Source of the DNA: Actinoplanes sp. N902-109
GTDB taxonomy: Bacteria; Actinomycetota; Actinomycetes; Mycobacteriales; Micromonosporaceae
Direction: 5' to 3'
Length of the DNA stretch: 64,000 nucleotides
Assembly (NCBI RefSeq): GCF_000389965.1
Contig: NC_021191.1
Span: 1,179,501-1,243,500, forward strand
In this document: positions 17,436 through 25,556 of the stretch, in pieces
Numbering within the stretch: the stretch's first letter is position 1
Layout: every line of letters starts with the position of its first letter
The notes under the pieces: generated by a model
The model's database searches: none
Told to the model about the DNA's origin: nothing
The model's input: only the letters and a program-made list of their open reading frames with translations
Made by a program: the position numbers and the translations under genes

Positions 17436-18794
17436 GTGAACCCGCAACGCATCGTGGTGGTAGGGGCAGGGCACGTCGGTCTGTACACGGCCCTTCGCCT
17501 GTCGAAGAAGCTCAGCTCGCGCCGGGCCGAGGTCGTTGTCATCGATCCTCAGCCGCACATGACCTATCAGCCGTTCCTCCCCGAGGCGTCGGCCGGCAAC
17601 ATCTCCCCGCGTCACTCGGTCGTGCCGCTGCGCCGTGAGCTCAAGCGCTGCCGCATCGTCGCGGGTGAGGTCACCAAGATCGAGCACGCCCGCAAGACGG
17701 TGACCGTGCAGCCGATCGAGGGCCCGGTCAAGGAGATCGAGTACGACCACATCGTGGTGGCTCCCGGCTCCGTCTCGCGCACCCTGCCCATCCCGGGCCT
17801 GCGCGAGCAGGGCATCGGCCTCAAGACCATCGGTGAGGCCATCTACCTGCGCAACCACGTCCTCGACCGGCTCGACGTCGCGGCCGTGACCCCGGACCCC
17901 GAGGTGCGCAAGGCGTCGCTGACGTTCCTGTTCGTGGGCGGCGGGTTCGCCGGTGCCGAGGCGCTGGGCGAGATGGAGGACGTCGTGCGCGACGGCCTCA
18001 AGTACTACCCCGAGCTCAAGCAGGAGGAGGTCCGCTTCGTCCTGGTCGAGGCGGCCAACAAGATCCTGCCCGAGGTCGGCCCGCAGATGGGTGCCTATGC
18101 GGCCCGCCAGCTGCGCAAGCGCGACATCGACATCCGGCTCGAGACCATCATGAAGTCCTGCGTGGACGGCGAGGTGCACCTCTCCGACGGGGACGTGTTC
18201 AACGCCGGCACCATCGTGTGGACCGCCGGCGTCAAGCCGTCGCCGATGCTCGACAACACCGACCTCCCGCGCGGCCCCCGCGGCCACGTCAACTGCCTGC
18301 CCACGCTGCAGGTCGTGACCGAGGACGGCAAGGTGCTCGACGGCGCCTGGTCGGCCGGCGACTGCGCCCAGGTGCCCGACCTGACCAACCCCGGTGGCTG
18401 GTGCTCGCCGAGCGCGCAGCACGCCGTCCGGCAGGCCGCGGTGCTCGCCGACAACATCCGCCGGGTCGTCCTCGGCGGCACCCCCAAGGACTACAAGCAC
18501 AAGTACGCGGGCAGCGTTGCCAGCCTCGGCCTGCACAAGGGCGTCGCCAAGGTGTACGGCGTGAAGCTCAAGGGCTGGCCGGCGTGGATGATGCACCGGC
18601 TCTACCACGTCAGCCGCATCCCGTCGGTCAACCGCAAGGTGCGAGTGCTGGCCGACTGGGGTCTGGCCTCGGTGCTCAAGCGCGAGGTCATCTCGCTGGG
18701 CCAGCTGCACGAGCCCCGCGAGGAATTCACCGACGTGACGCCCCCGCTGACCGACAACAAGGAATCCCGTCCGGTCGCCGCGGGTACCCGCTGA
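17436..18794 (+). CDS. ndh: Type II NADH dehydrogenase (NAD(P)/FAD-dependent oxidoreductase)
   Basis: This 452-residue flavoprotein is the single-subunit, non-proton-pumping NADH:quinone oxidoreductase of the respiratory chain, bound peripherally to the membrane. The FAD dinucleotide fold is IVVVGAGHVGLYTALRLSKK, and the NAD fold is FLFVGGGFAGAEALGEMEDV near residue 165. TIVWTAGVKPSPML and AGDCAQVPDL (FAD-binding) follow, and the C-terminal helical region contains LKREVISLGQLHEP. GTG 17436 directly precedes the first strand. The 126-bp upstream gap probably holds its promoter, but I could not define it. Confidence 0.92.
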   Translation: MNPQRIVVVGAGHVGLYTALRLSKKLSSRRAEVVVIDPQPHMTYQPFLPEASAGNISPRHSVVPLRRELKRCRIVAGEVTKIEHARKTVTVQPIEGPVKEIEYDHIVVAPGSVSRTLPIPGLREQGIGLKTIGEAIYLRNHVLDRLDVAAVTPDPEVRKASLTFLFVGGGFAGAEALGEMEDVVRDGLKYYPELKQEEVRFVLVEAANKILPEVGPQMGAYAARQLRKRDIDIRLETIMKSCVDGEVHLSDGDVFNAGTIVWTAGVKPSPMLDNTDLPRGPRGHVNCLPTLQVVTEDGKVLDGAWSAGDCAQVPDLTNPGGWCSPSAQHAVRQAAVLADNIRRVVLGGTPKDYKHKYAGSVASLGLHKGVAKVYGVKLKGWPAWMMHRLYHVSRIPSVNRKVRVLADWGLASVLKREVISLGQLHEPREEFTDVTPPLTDNKESRPVAAGTR

Positions 18795-18803
18795 CAGTTT
18801 TTC

Positions 18804-18830
18804 GCCCGTCCGGCGTCGTGCCGGGCGGGC
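18804..18830 (+). terminator. Hairpin downstream of ndh
   Basis: An 11-bp stem GCCCGTCCGGC / GCCGGGCGGGC with one G-T wobble and a 5-base loop lies 10 bp after the ndh stop. There is no T-run after it, which is common for actinobacterial terminators. It separates ndh from the tRNA gene. Confidence 0.55.
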
Positions 18831-18862
18831 GCCACCCGCTACGGTAGGGCAGCAGCACACCG

Positions 18863-18947
18863 GCCCGGGTGGTGGAACGGCAGACACGGCCGCCTTAAAA
18901 GCGGCTGCCCAAAAGGCGTGCGGGTTCGAGACCCGCCCCGGGCACCA
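18863..18947 (+). tRNA. tRNA-Leu(TAA), bldA equivalent, CCA encoded
   Basis: This is a complete class II tRNA: acceptor stem GCCCGGG (18863-18869) pairs with CCCGGGC (18937-18943), the discriminator is A and the CCA end is encoded (18945-18947). The anticodon stem GCCGC/GCGGC holds loop CTTAAAA, giving anticodon TAA. The long variable arm (GCTGCCCAAAAGGCGTG region) and T-arm GCGGG-TTCGAGA-CCCGC are normal for leucine. It reads UUA, the rarest codon in such genomes, and in Streptomyces the same tRNA is bldA, a developmental switch. Three genes here carry a TTA codon. Confidence 0.96.
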
Positions 18948-19096
18948 CACACGCGACCCGTGCCCGGCGGCTGTCCGGCGGTCGAGATCTCCTCCCGCTG
19001 AGCGGTGCGTTCGCGGGTCAATGTTGCTTCCTGCTGCGCGGTGCGGTCGCTTCCTGCTGCGCGGTGCGTTCGCTGGTCGCAAGCTGACACGAGCCC

Positions 19097-19186
19097 GGGC
19101 GCGGACCGAGCGGGGCTGGGCGCGGATCGAGCGGGGCGGGGCGCGGACCGAGCGGGGCCGGGCGCGGACCGAGCGGGGCCGGGCGC
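19097..19186. repeat. 21-bp tandem repeat, about 4 copies
   Basis: The unit gggcgcggaccgagcggggc plus one base repeats four times with few changes, between tRNA-Leu and the Rsm22 gene. Just upstream (19021-19080) a second motif, cttcctgctgcgcggtgcg, occurs twice. 21 bp is a multiple of three, so an open frame runs through it, but no start or family supports a protein. Confidence 0.8.
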
Positions 19187-19215
19187 GCCGCGACGAGCCG
19201 CTAGGATTTCCGGAC

Positions 19216-20217
19216 GTGATCGCTGAGCTGCCCGCCGACCTGCGCACCGGACTGGAGGCCGAGACCGTCCGGGCCCCCGAGGAGCGGATGGCCCAGTCGG
19301 TGACCCGCCTCATCGAGGCATACCGGTCCGGCCGTCCTGCCACCGCACCGATCCTCACCTCGGGCATGGACGTCGCGGCGTACGCGGCATACCGGATGCC
19401 CGCCACCTTCGCCGCGGTTCGTTCGGCGCTGGCGCAGATCGCGCAGGCCCTCCCGGAGTTCGGCCCGCGCAGCCAGCTCGATGTGGGCGGCGGCACCGGC
19501 GCGGCAGCCTGGGCGGCGGCCGATGCCTTTCCCGGCTTGTCCGACATAACCGTGCTCGATCAGGTAGCCGACGCGCTCGGACTCGGCAAGCGGCTCGCGT
19601 CCCGGGCCGGCAGTCCCGCCCTGCGCCAGGCGGCGTGGCAGCAGTGGCAGGCCGCCCAGCCGGCGGAGCTGCCCGGCGCCGACCTGGTCACGCTGTCGTA
19701 CGTCCTCGGCGAACTGACCGAGCAGGCCCAGGCCGCGCTGACGGCTCGCCTGCTCGGGGCGGCGAAGGGGCTGCTGCTCGTCATCGAGCCCGGCACCCCG
19801 GCCGGTTATCAGCGCATCCTGCGGGTCCGCCAGGCAATGCTCGACCACGGGTTGACCATCGTCGCGCCGTGCCCGCACCAGGCCGCGTGCCCGCTCGCGG
19901 AGGTGCCTGGCGACTGGTGCCACTTCGCCGCCCGGGTCAACCGTTCCGCGCTGCACCGGCGGCTGAAGAGCGCCCAGCTCGGCCACGAGGACGAGAAGTT
20001 CTCGTTCATCGCCGCCGCCCCGGCCGACGTCCCGCTCCGGCCCGCCGCGCGGGTGCTCCGGCACCCCCAGTTCCGCAAGGGCATGGTCACCATGCAGCTG
20101 TGCCGCGCGGATGACACCGTACGGCCGCAGATCGTCTCGAAGAAGGAAGGCCCGCTCTATCGCGAGGCTCGGGACGTGGAGTGGGGCGCTGCGTGGCCCC
20201 CGGACCCCCGCGGCTGA
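19216..20217 (+). CDS. Rsm22-type small ribosomal subunit methyltransferase family protein
   Basis: This is a 333-residue Rossmann-fold methyltransferase of the Rsm22 family (mitochondrial relatives act on the small ribosomal subunit). The SAM loop is QLDVGGGTGAAAWAAADAF near residue 95. The cysteine/histidine cluster APCPHQAACPL with PGDWCHF is diagnostic and probably binds an iron-sulfur cluster or zinc. LSYVLGEL is the post-I motif. GTG 19216 (VIAELPADLR) was selected because the open frame before it only translates the 21-bp repeat. The exact rRNA target is unknown. Confidence 0.85.
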   Translation: MIAELPADLRTGLEAETVRAPEERMAQSVTRLIEAYRSGRPATAPILTSGMDVAAYAAYRMPATFAAVRSALAQIAQALPEFGPRSQLDVGGGTGAAAWAAADAFPGLSDITVLDQVADALGLGKRLASRAGSPALRQAAWQQWQAAQPAELPGADLVTLSYVLGELTEQAQAALTARLLGAAKGLLLVIEPGTPAGYQRILRVRQAMLDHGLTIVAPCPHQAACPLAEVPGDWCHFAARVNRSALHRRLKSAQLGHEDEKFSFIAAAPADVPLRPAARVLRHPQFRKGMVTMQLCRADDTVRPQIVSKKEGPLYREARDVEWGAAWPPDPRG

Positions 20218-20345
20218 CCGACGTGAACCTGCCCTGTGCAGGCAACTTGTCTTTCAGCTCGTTCACAGCTCCCCGAAGCCGGTTCCGTGTCGATAGTGCG
20301 CTTACCCTTGGTAAAAGCACGACAGAACCAGGGAGGCTGGACCCA

Positions 20346-21167
20346 GTGAAGACAACGAACCCGGTGCTCTCGCGCCTCGGCCAGGCGGCCGAGCAGGGGC
20401 GCTCGGCCGGATACGGACCCTATGGGCCCCCTGCCCAGCCGGGTTACGGTCAGCCCTATGGGGCGAGCCCCGGCTACCCGGCGGCGCCACCCGACGTGCG
20501 CCCCATGACGATGGACGACGTCGTCGTCAAGACCGTGACGCTGCTCGGCGTCACCGGCCTGTCCGCCGTCGCCGCGTGGAACGTGGTGCCCGACCGTCTG
20601 CTCTACCCGGTCTGGATCGGCGCCATGCTCGTCGGCCTGGTGCTCGGCCTGGTCCTGTCGTTCATGCGCATGGTCAACCCGGCCCTCGCCGTGGTCTACG
20701 CCGTCGTGGAGGGCGCGTTCCTCGGCCTGGCCAGCCGCTACTTCAACGATATCCTGGGCTACTCGGGCATCGTCCTGCAGGCGGTGGTCGCCACCTTCGG
20801 CGTCTTCTTCCTGATGGCCTTCCTCTATCGGGCCCGCGTCATCCGCGCCACCCCACGTTTCCGCAAAATCATGTACGCGGTGCTGATGGGCCTGGCCGGC
20901 GTCGTCCTCATCAACCTCGTGCTGTGGCTGTTCGGCGTCGACACCGGCCTGCGCTCCAACGGCGCCCTGGGCATCGGCTTCAGCCTGGTCTGCATCGTGG
21001 TGGCCTCGCTCAGCCTCATCCTCAACTTCGACCAGATCGAGCAGGCGACCCGGATGGGCCTGCCGCAGCGCTACGCCTGGACCGCCGCCTTCGGCATCCT
21101 GGTCGGCCTGATCTGGCTCTACATCGAGATCCTGCGCCTGCTGAGCTTCCTGCAGAGCGACGACTGA
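20346..21167 (+). CDS. Bax inhibitor-1/YccA family membrane protein
   Basis: This 273-residue integral membrane protein has a Gly/Tyr/Pro-rich cytoplasmic N-terminus (YGPYGPPAQPGYGQPYG) and seven membrane helices from about residue 65. The last two helices contain ILNFDQIEQATRMGLP, the conserved acidic region that forms the pH- and Ca2+-sensitive gate in the BI-1/TMBIM fold. GTG 20346 follows a good ribosome binding site (gggaggct). The gene stands alone with a strong hairpin downstream. A channel or stress role is known for the family; its job here is not known. Confidence 0.9.
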   Translation: MKTTNPVLSRLGQAAEQGRSAGYGPYGPPAQPGYGQPYGASPGYPAAPPDVRPMTMDDVVVKTVTLLGVTGLSAVAAWNVVPDRLLYPVWIGAMLVGLVLGLVLSFMRMVNPALAVVYAVVEGAFLGLASRYFNDILGYSGIVLQAVVATFGVFFLMAFLYRARVIRATPRFRKIMYAVLMGLAGVVLINLVLWLFGVDTGLRSNGALGIGFSLVCIVVASLSLILNFDQIEQATRMGLPQRYAWTAAFGILVGLIWLYIEILRLLSFLQSDD

Positions 21168-21179
21168 CAACCCCGCGTC

Positions 21180-21212
21180 CCGCCCGGCCCGCCTCGTACG
21201 GGGGCCGGGCGG
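21180..21212 (+). terminator. Strong hairpin terminator after BI-1 gene
   Basis: A perfect 11-bp GC stem, CCGCCCGGCCC (21180-21190) with GGGCCGGGCGG (21202-21212), lies 12 bp past the stop. The loop is 11 bases and no T-tract follows. Confidence 0.6.
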
Positions 21213-21265
21213 TCGCATGTCCAGCGCGATGCGGTCCCTCGCCCCACCTCGGATAGGGTCGTGCG

Positions 21266-21598
21266 GTGGCCGACGACGACCTCGAAACAGCTGTTCAGCG
21301 TCTGCTCGCCCAGGTGGGGCACTGGGAGACCGGCCGCTGGGCGGTCGGAGCGGGCACCGGCACCCGTGGCGACCTGGTGTACGCCCTGGTCCAACGGCTC
21401 GCCGACCACGGGGCCGAAGCCGAGCAGCGCCCGCGCCGCATTGTGCCGCGCGAGCCTGACATGATCCTGCCCGACCAGCTCAAGGTGATGACTGCCGACC
21501 TGCTGGCCGCCGGCCCCACCACCGAGCTGGTCGACCGCGCGCTGGCGGATGTCGCCGAAACCCGCGTCGCGCTGAGCCCGCCGGGCCCGCACTCGTAG
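21266..21598 (+). CDS. Conserved hypothetical protein, 110 residues
   Basis: This is a small soluble acidic protein starting at GTG 21266 (ADDDLETAVQRLLAQVGHWE). It is predicted mostly helical, with a central GTRGDLVYALVQRLADHGAEAE segment. It has no cysteines, signal peptide or membrane helix, and I do not recognise a family. Codon use and GC match the neighbours, and its 3' end meets the convergent thiolase after 24 bp. A real gene is likely; its function is unknown. Confidence 0.65.
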   Translation: MADDDLETAVQRLLAQVGHWETGRWAVGAGTGTRGDLVYALVQRLADHGAEAEQRPRRIVPREPDMILPDQLKVMTADLLAAGPTTELVDRALADVAETRVALSPPGPHS

Positions 21599-21622
21599 TG
21601 CCGGGCCCGCCGGGACGCGGGA

Positions 21623-22867
21623 TCAGCTGAGCCGCTCGAGCACCATCGCCATGCCCTGGCCGCCGCCGACGCACATGGTCTCCAGGCCGATGCTCTTGTC
21701 GTGCCAGTCCAGCGAGTTGAGCAGGGTGCCGGTGATCCGGGCGCCGGTCATGCCGAAGGGGTGGCCGACGGCGATCGCGCCACCGTTGACGTTCAGCTTC
21801 CCGATGGGGATGCCCAGGTCGCGGTAGGAGGGGATGACCTGGGCCGCGAAGGCCTCGTTGATCTCCACCAGGTCGACGTCGTCGATGGTCATGCCGGCCC
21901 GGGCCAGGGCCTGCCGGGACGCCTCGACCGGGCCGAGCCCCATGATCTCGGGCGACAGCGCGGTCACGCCGGTCGAGACGATCCGGGCCAGCGGGGTGAT
22001 GCCGAGCTCGCGAGCCTTGGTGTCGCTCATGATCACCACGGCTGCGGCGCCGTCGTTGAGCGGGCAGCAGTTGCCCGCGGTGACCCGGCCGTCGGGGCGG
22101 AACACCGGCTTGAGCCCGGCGACGCCTTCCAGGGTGACGCCGGGGCGGGGGCCGTCGTCCGTACTGATCACCGTGCCGTCGGGGAGGGTGACCGGGGTGA
22201 TCTCGCGTTGCCAGAAGCCGTTGGCGATGGCCTTCTCGGCGAGGTTCTGGCTGCGCACCCCGAACTCGTCCATGTCCTCGCGGCTGACGTTCTTGATCTG
22301 CGCCAGGTTCTCCGCGGTCTGGCCCATCGCGACGTAGATGTCCGGCAGGTTGCCGTCCTCGCGCGGGTCGTGCCAGGTCGTGCCGCCCTGGGCAGCCTCG
22401 GCGGTGCGGGCCCGGGCGTCGGCGAACTGCGGGTTGTCCCAGCCGCCGCCGACCAGTTCCTGCGCTTCCGGCGGCAGGCCGTCGGAGCTGCCCCGGGCGA
22501 ACCGGGACACCGTCTCCACCCCGGCGGAGACGAAGATGTCGCCCTCACCGGCCTTGATGGCGTGGAAGGCCATCCGGGTGGTCTGCAGCGAGGACGAGCA
22601 GTAGCGGGTCACGGTGGCGCCCGGCAGTCCGTCGAGCCCGAGCTTCACGGCGACCACGCGGGCCATGTTGAAGCCCTGCTCCCCGCCGGGCAGGCCACAA
22701 CCCAGGTAAAGATCCTCGATCAGCGTACGGTCCAGTTCGGGCACCTTGGCGAGGGCGGCGTCGACGATCGTGGCGGCAAGGTCGTCGGGACGCAGTTCCT
22801 TCAGTGAGCCTTTGTGGGCGCGCCCGATCGGTGAGCGGGCAGTGGCGACGATCACGGCTTCCGGCAT
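21623..22867 (-). CDS. Acetyl-CoA C-acyltransferase (thiolase, FadA-like)
   Basis: This 414-residue thiolase catalyses reversible thiolytic cleavage or condensation of acyl-CoA. The acyl-accepting Cys is in VTRYCSSSLQTTRMAFHAI near residue 90. The C-terminal signature is NVNGGAIAVGHPFGMTGARI with the active-site His, and the proton-relay Cys is in ETMCVGGGQGMAMVL. The usual N-terminal MPEAVIVATARSPIGRAHKG is present. It matches the position of fadA3 (Rv1074c) next to SGNH and cbs genes, suggesting fatty-acid beta-oxidation, although a biosynthetic role is possible. Confidence 0.93.
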   Translation of the reverse strand: MPEAVIVATARSPIGRAHKGSLKELRPDDLAATIVDAALAKVPELDRTLIEDLYLGCGLPGGEQGFNMARVVAVKLGLDGLPGATVTRYCSSSLQTTRMAFHAIKAGEGDIFVSAGVETVSRFARGSSDGLPPEAQELVGGGWDNPQFADARARTAEAAQGGTTWHDPREDGNLPDIYVAMGQTAENLAQIKNVSREDMDEFGVRSQNLAEKAIANGFWQREITPVTLPDGTVISTDDGPRPGVTLEGVAGLKPVFRPDGRVTAGNCCPLNDGAAAVVIMSDTKARELGITPLARIVSTGVTALSPEIMGLGPVEASRQALARAGMTIDDVDLVEINEAFAAQVIPSYRDLGIPIGKLNVNGGAIAVGHPFGMTGARITGTLLNSLDWHDKSIGLETMCVGGGQGMAMVLERLS

Positions 22868-22926
22868 GTCCCCACGTTAACGCGCCAGTAACTTAGCGCG
22901 GAACACCCAGTTCGTCACAGATCACG

Positions 22927-23733
22927 TCACTCCTGGATCGAGCGCCGCCCGGCAGCCTGAGCGGCGTCGAAAACCGCCGGGTAGAGCGCATGGGCCCAGA
23001 CCCGGTAGCCGTCGGCCGACGGGTGGAAGCCGTCGTAGCAGAGCGTGCCCGCATCGGCCCGGAACACCGCGCCGGTCTCCTCGCCCAGGTCGACCACCGT
23101 ACCGCCGGCCTCGGTCACCGCCTGCGCCTGGGCCTTGGCCATCCGGCGGCCGAGCCAGCCGGTGATCTGCCGCAGCGGCTGGGCGATCGAGCGGGACGCG
23201 CCGAGATCGGGGCAGGTGCCCACCACCACCTGGACACCGGCGTCGTGCAGGCGTTGCACCGCCTTGCCGAGGTGCTCGGCGGAGTCCTCGGAGCTGCGCA
23301 GCCCGGTCGCGTCGTGCGCGCCGATCAGCACCACCGCCACGTCCGGACGGTCGCCCAGCAGCGCCCGGGCCACCTGGGTGGCCAGGTCGGTCGAGCGCGA
23401 ACCGGCCACGCCGACGCTGGACAGCAGCACGTGCCGCGGGCCGGTCTCCGGGGTGCCCTCGGCGAGCAGCCGGGCCAGCTGGCCGCCGACCGTCTCGGAC
23501 AGCCACTCCACGCCCACGCCGATGGCGGCCGAGTCGCCCAGCAGCACCAGCCGTAGCGTGGGCGCGTTCGACGGACCCATCGACGTGCGCAGGGCCAGCC
23601 CCATGGTCGGCTTGGCGTAGCGGCGGCTGCGGGCGGCGATGGCCTCACCGGCGAGCAGAGCGGCCCCGCCCACGGCGGAGGCGAACAAGGTGGTGGCCGC
23701 GGCCTTACCGAGTCGTCCCGTCACGCCCGTCAT
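22927..23733 (-). CDS. SGNH/GDSL hydrolase family protein (first of two)
   Basis: This is a 268-residue esterase-like protein with an N-terminal hydrophobic anchor (AAATTLFASAVGGAALLAGEA). Block I is LVLLGDSAAIGVGVE (nucleophile Ser), block III VLIGAHDATG (usual Asn replaced: GAHD), and block V CYDGFHPSADGYRVWA supplies the catalytic Asp and His. A gggagg ribosome binding site precedes the ATG. The next gene upstream on the same strand is a second SGNH paralogue, 60 bp away, so the two probably form an operon. Its position matches Rv1075c. Substrates are unknown; an envelope lipid or glycan ester is plausible. Confidence 0.88.
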   Translation of the reverse strand: MTGVTGRLGKAAATTLFASAVGGAALLAGEAIAARSRRYAKPTMGLALRTSMGPSNAPTLRLVLLGDSAAIGVGVEWLSETVGGQLARLLAEGTPETGPRHVLLSSVGVAGSRSTDLATQVARALLGDRPDVAVVLIGAHDATGLRSSEDSAEHLGKAVQRLHDAGVQVVVGTCPDLGASRSIAQPLRQITGWLGRRMAKAQAQAVTEAGGTVVDLGEETGAVFRADAGTLCYDGFHPSADGYRVWAHALYPAVFDAAQAAGRRSIQE

Positions 23734-23793
23734 GTCGCCTCCCTGCTGCCGTACCGGATGCGTCCCGGCGGCGCCGGTGCGTACCCCGATTCG

Positions 23794-24987
23794 TCACTGC
23801 GAGTTCTGATGATCCTCTGGTGTCCAGCCTACGGCTCCGGAGGCCGAGCGTCCCGACCCACGGGTGACACGAGTTCCCCGACGGCTGGCGATATGTGCCC
23901 TGGCGGAGCCGTTTTCCGATTGTGCGCCGGCCGCTGCGTCCGTGGGGGAGCCGTCCGGTGAAGATGGGGCGAAGGGTGCCGGTCGATGGCCGAACCACAG
24001 CCGCGGCTCGCCGAACCAGGGGTGCCGGCGCAACTCGGCCCAGCGCCCGCCCGGACCGCGCTCGCGCCCGTTGACCTGCGCACCGCTGACCTCGGTGCCC
24101 GCTGCGCGGACCGCCTCCTGGGCGGCTTCGGGCAGGGCCCGGACCCCCTCGGTGCCGGTGGCCGGGGTGCGGTCGTCCTCGCCCAGCACCGCCATCAGCG
24201 TCGGCATGATCACCGCGGCGGCCCGGGCGTACCCCTCGACGGACGGGTGGAAGCGGTCGGCGCCGAACATCCGTACCGGATCTGCCATGAACGCGGGGCC
24301 GAGCAGGTCGACCAGCGAGACCGTCCGGCCGCCCGCCTCGACCACCGCCACCGTCTGGTCGGCCGCGAGCTGCCGGCTCCACGAGCGGGCCAGCCAGCGC
24401 AGCGGCGGCTTGATCGGCTGGATCGCGCCGACGTCGGGACAGGTGCCCACCACGACCTTGCAGCCGGCCGCGCGCAACCGGCGTACGGCCTGGGCCAGGT
24501 GGCGTACGGCACTGGCCCGCGCGGACACGTGCGTGACATCGTTGCCGCCGATGATGATGACGGCCAGGTCAGGCCGGTGTTCCAGCGCGGCATCCACCTG
24601 GTAGGACAGGCCGGCGGACACGGCGCCGACCACGGCCAGCCGGTGCAGCCGGACCGGGCGGCGCAACCGCCGGGACACGCCGGTGGCCAGCAGGGCGCCG
24701 GGCGTCTCACGGGGCCGGTGCACGCCGTAGCCCGCCGCCGTCGAGTCGCCGAGGATCACCATGCTCAGCGCCTTGCCGGGGAACTTGGGCCCGTAGACCC
24801 CGTCACCGCGCGGCGGCGGTGCCTCGGCCAGCGGGATGATCCGCCGGGCGTCGGCCGCCTGTCGCAGCAGCACGCCCGCGGACAGCAGGGTGATCCCCGC
24901 CGCCGCTCCGGTGACCCCGCCCGCGACCTGACCGGCCAGCCTGATCCTGCGCCGGTCCTCCTCCGTCAAACTACGCACCTTCTGCAC
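23794..24987 (-). CDS. SGNH/GDSL hydrolase family protein (second paralogue, C-terminal extension)
   Basis: This is a 397-residue protein. After a basic N-terminus comes a hydrophobic stretch (VAGGVTGAAAGITLLSAGVL). Block I is MVILGDSTAAGYGVH, block III IIIGGNDVTHVSA has the standard Asn, and block V FGADRFHPSVEGYARAAAV the Asp-His pair. The last ~120 residues are a low-complexity Arg/Gly/Pro/Ser extension absent from the first paralogue. GTG 24987 (VQKVRSLTEEDRRRIRL) is the best start, since upstream codons resemble noncoding antisense sequence. It is divergent from the DUF1232 gene. Confidence 0.85.
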   Translation of the reverse strand: MQKVRSLTEEDRRRIRLAGQVAGGVTGAAAGITLLSAGVLLRQAADARRIIPLAEAPPPRGDGVYGPKFPGKALSMVILGDSTAAGYGVHRPRETPGALLATGVSRRLRRPVRLHRLAVVGAVSAGLSYQVDAALEHRPDLAVIIIGGNDVTHVSARASAVRHLAQAVRRLRAAGCKVVVGTCPDVGAIQPIKPPLRWLARSWSRQLAADQTVAVVEAGGRTVSLVDLLGPAFMADPVRMFGADRFHPSVEGYARAAAVIMPTLMAVLGEDDRTPATGTEGVRALPEAAQEAVRAAGTEVSGAQVNGRERGPGGRWAELRRHPWFGEPRLWFGHRPAPFAPSSPDGSPTDAAAGAQSENGSARAHIASRRGTRVTRGSGRSASGAVGWTPEDHQNSQ

Positions 24988-25150
24988 GAACAACCCTCGC
25001 TCTCGGCCGGTGAAGCGCCGGGGCCGGTCGAAACCGGCCCGTGATGGGGCTTTCAACGCTAACGCGACCGTGCGACAGAAATCTGAACCAGTGTCGAACG
25101 CGCGGATGTGGCGGGGCGGCGTCATGCTGGGGAAAGCGAAAGGGGACGAC

Positions 25151-25507
25151 ATGGCTCGAACGTTGCGCCGGACCGCCGCGTTCACGGCGCTCGCCAAGGC
25201 ACTGATGGCGGGCGCGCGGGGTGGTCCCTCGATCGGCAAGCGGCTGGCTGCGCTGCCGCGCATGCTCAAGGCCACGGCCCGCGGTGAGTACGACGGCGGC
25301 ATGCGCGTTGCGATGATGGCTGCGGCGACCGCGTACGTGGTTTCCCCGGTTGATCTGGTCCCGGAGGCCTTCCTGTTCGTCTTCGGTCTGGCCGACGACG
25401 CCGTCATGATCACCTGGCTGGCGGGCAGCGTGCTGGCCGAGACCGAGCGCTTCCTGGAGTGGGAACGGCACCGCGATGCCGTCCTCCCGGGGCACGCCGT
25501 GCCGTGA
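25151..25507 (+). CDS. YkvA family protein (DUF1232)
   Basis: This is a 118-residue membrane-associated protein. The DUF1232 core is AATAYVVSPVDLVPEAFLFV followed by GLADDAVMITWLAGSVL (about residues 60-100), a short hydrophobic hairpin typical of the family. ATG 25151 is preceded by gaaagggg; ATG 25124 would add nine residues. Function is unknown family-wide. It is separated from cbs by 49 bp and may be co-transcribed with it. Confidence 0.85.
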   Translation: MARTLRRTAAFTALAKALMAGARGGPSIGKRLAALPRMLKATARGEYDGGMRVAMMAAATAYVVSPVDLVPEAFLFVFGLADDAVMITWLAGSVLAETERFLEWERHRDAVLPGHAVP

Positions 25508-25556
25508 CCCGTAGGCTGACCTCAATCAACGGGTCGGCACGGAAGGGCACAGGGAC

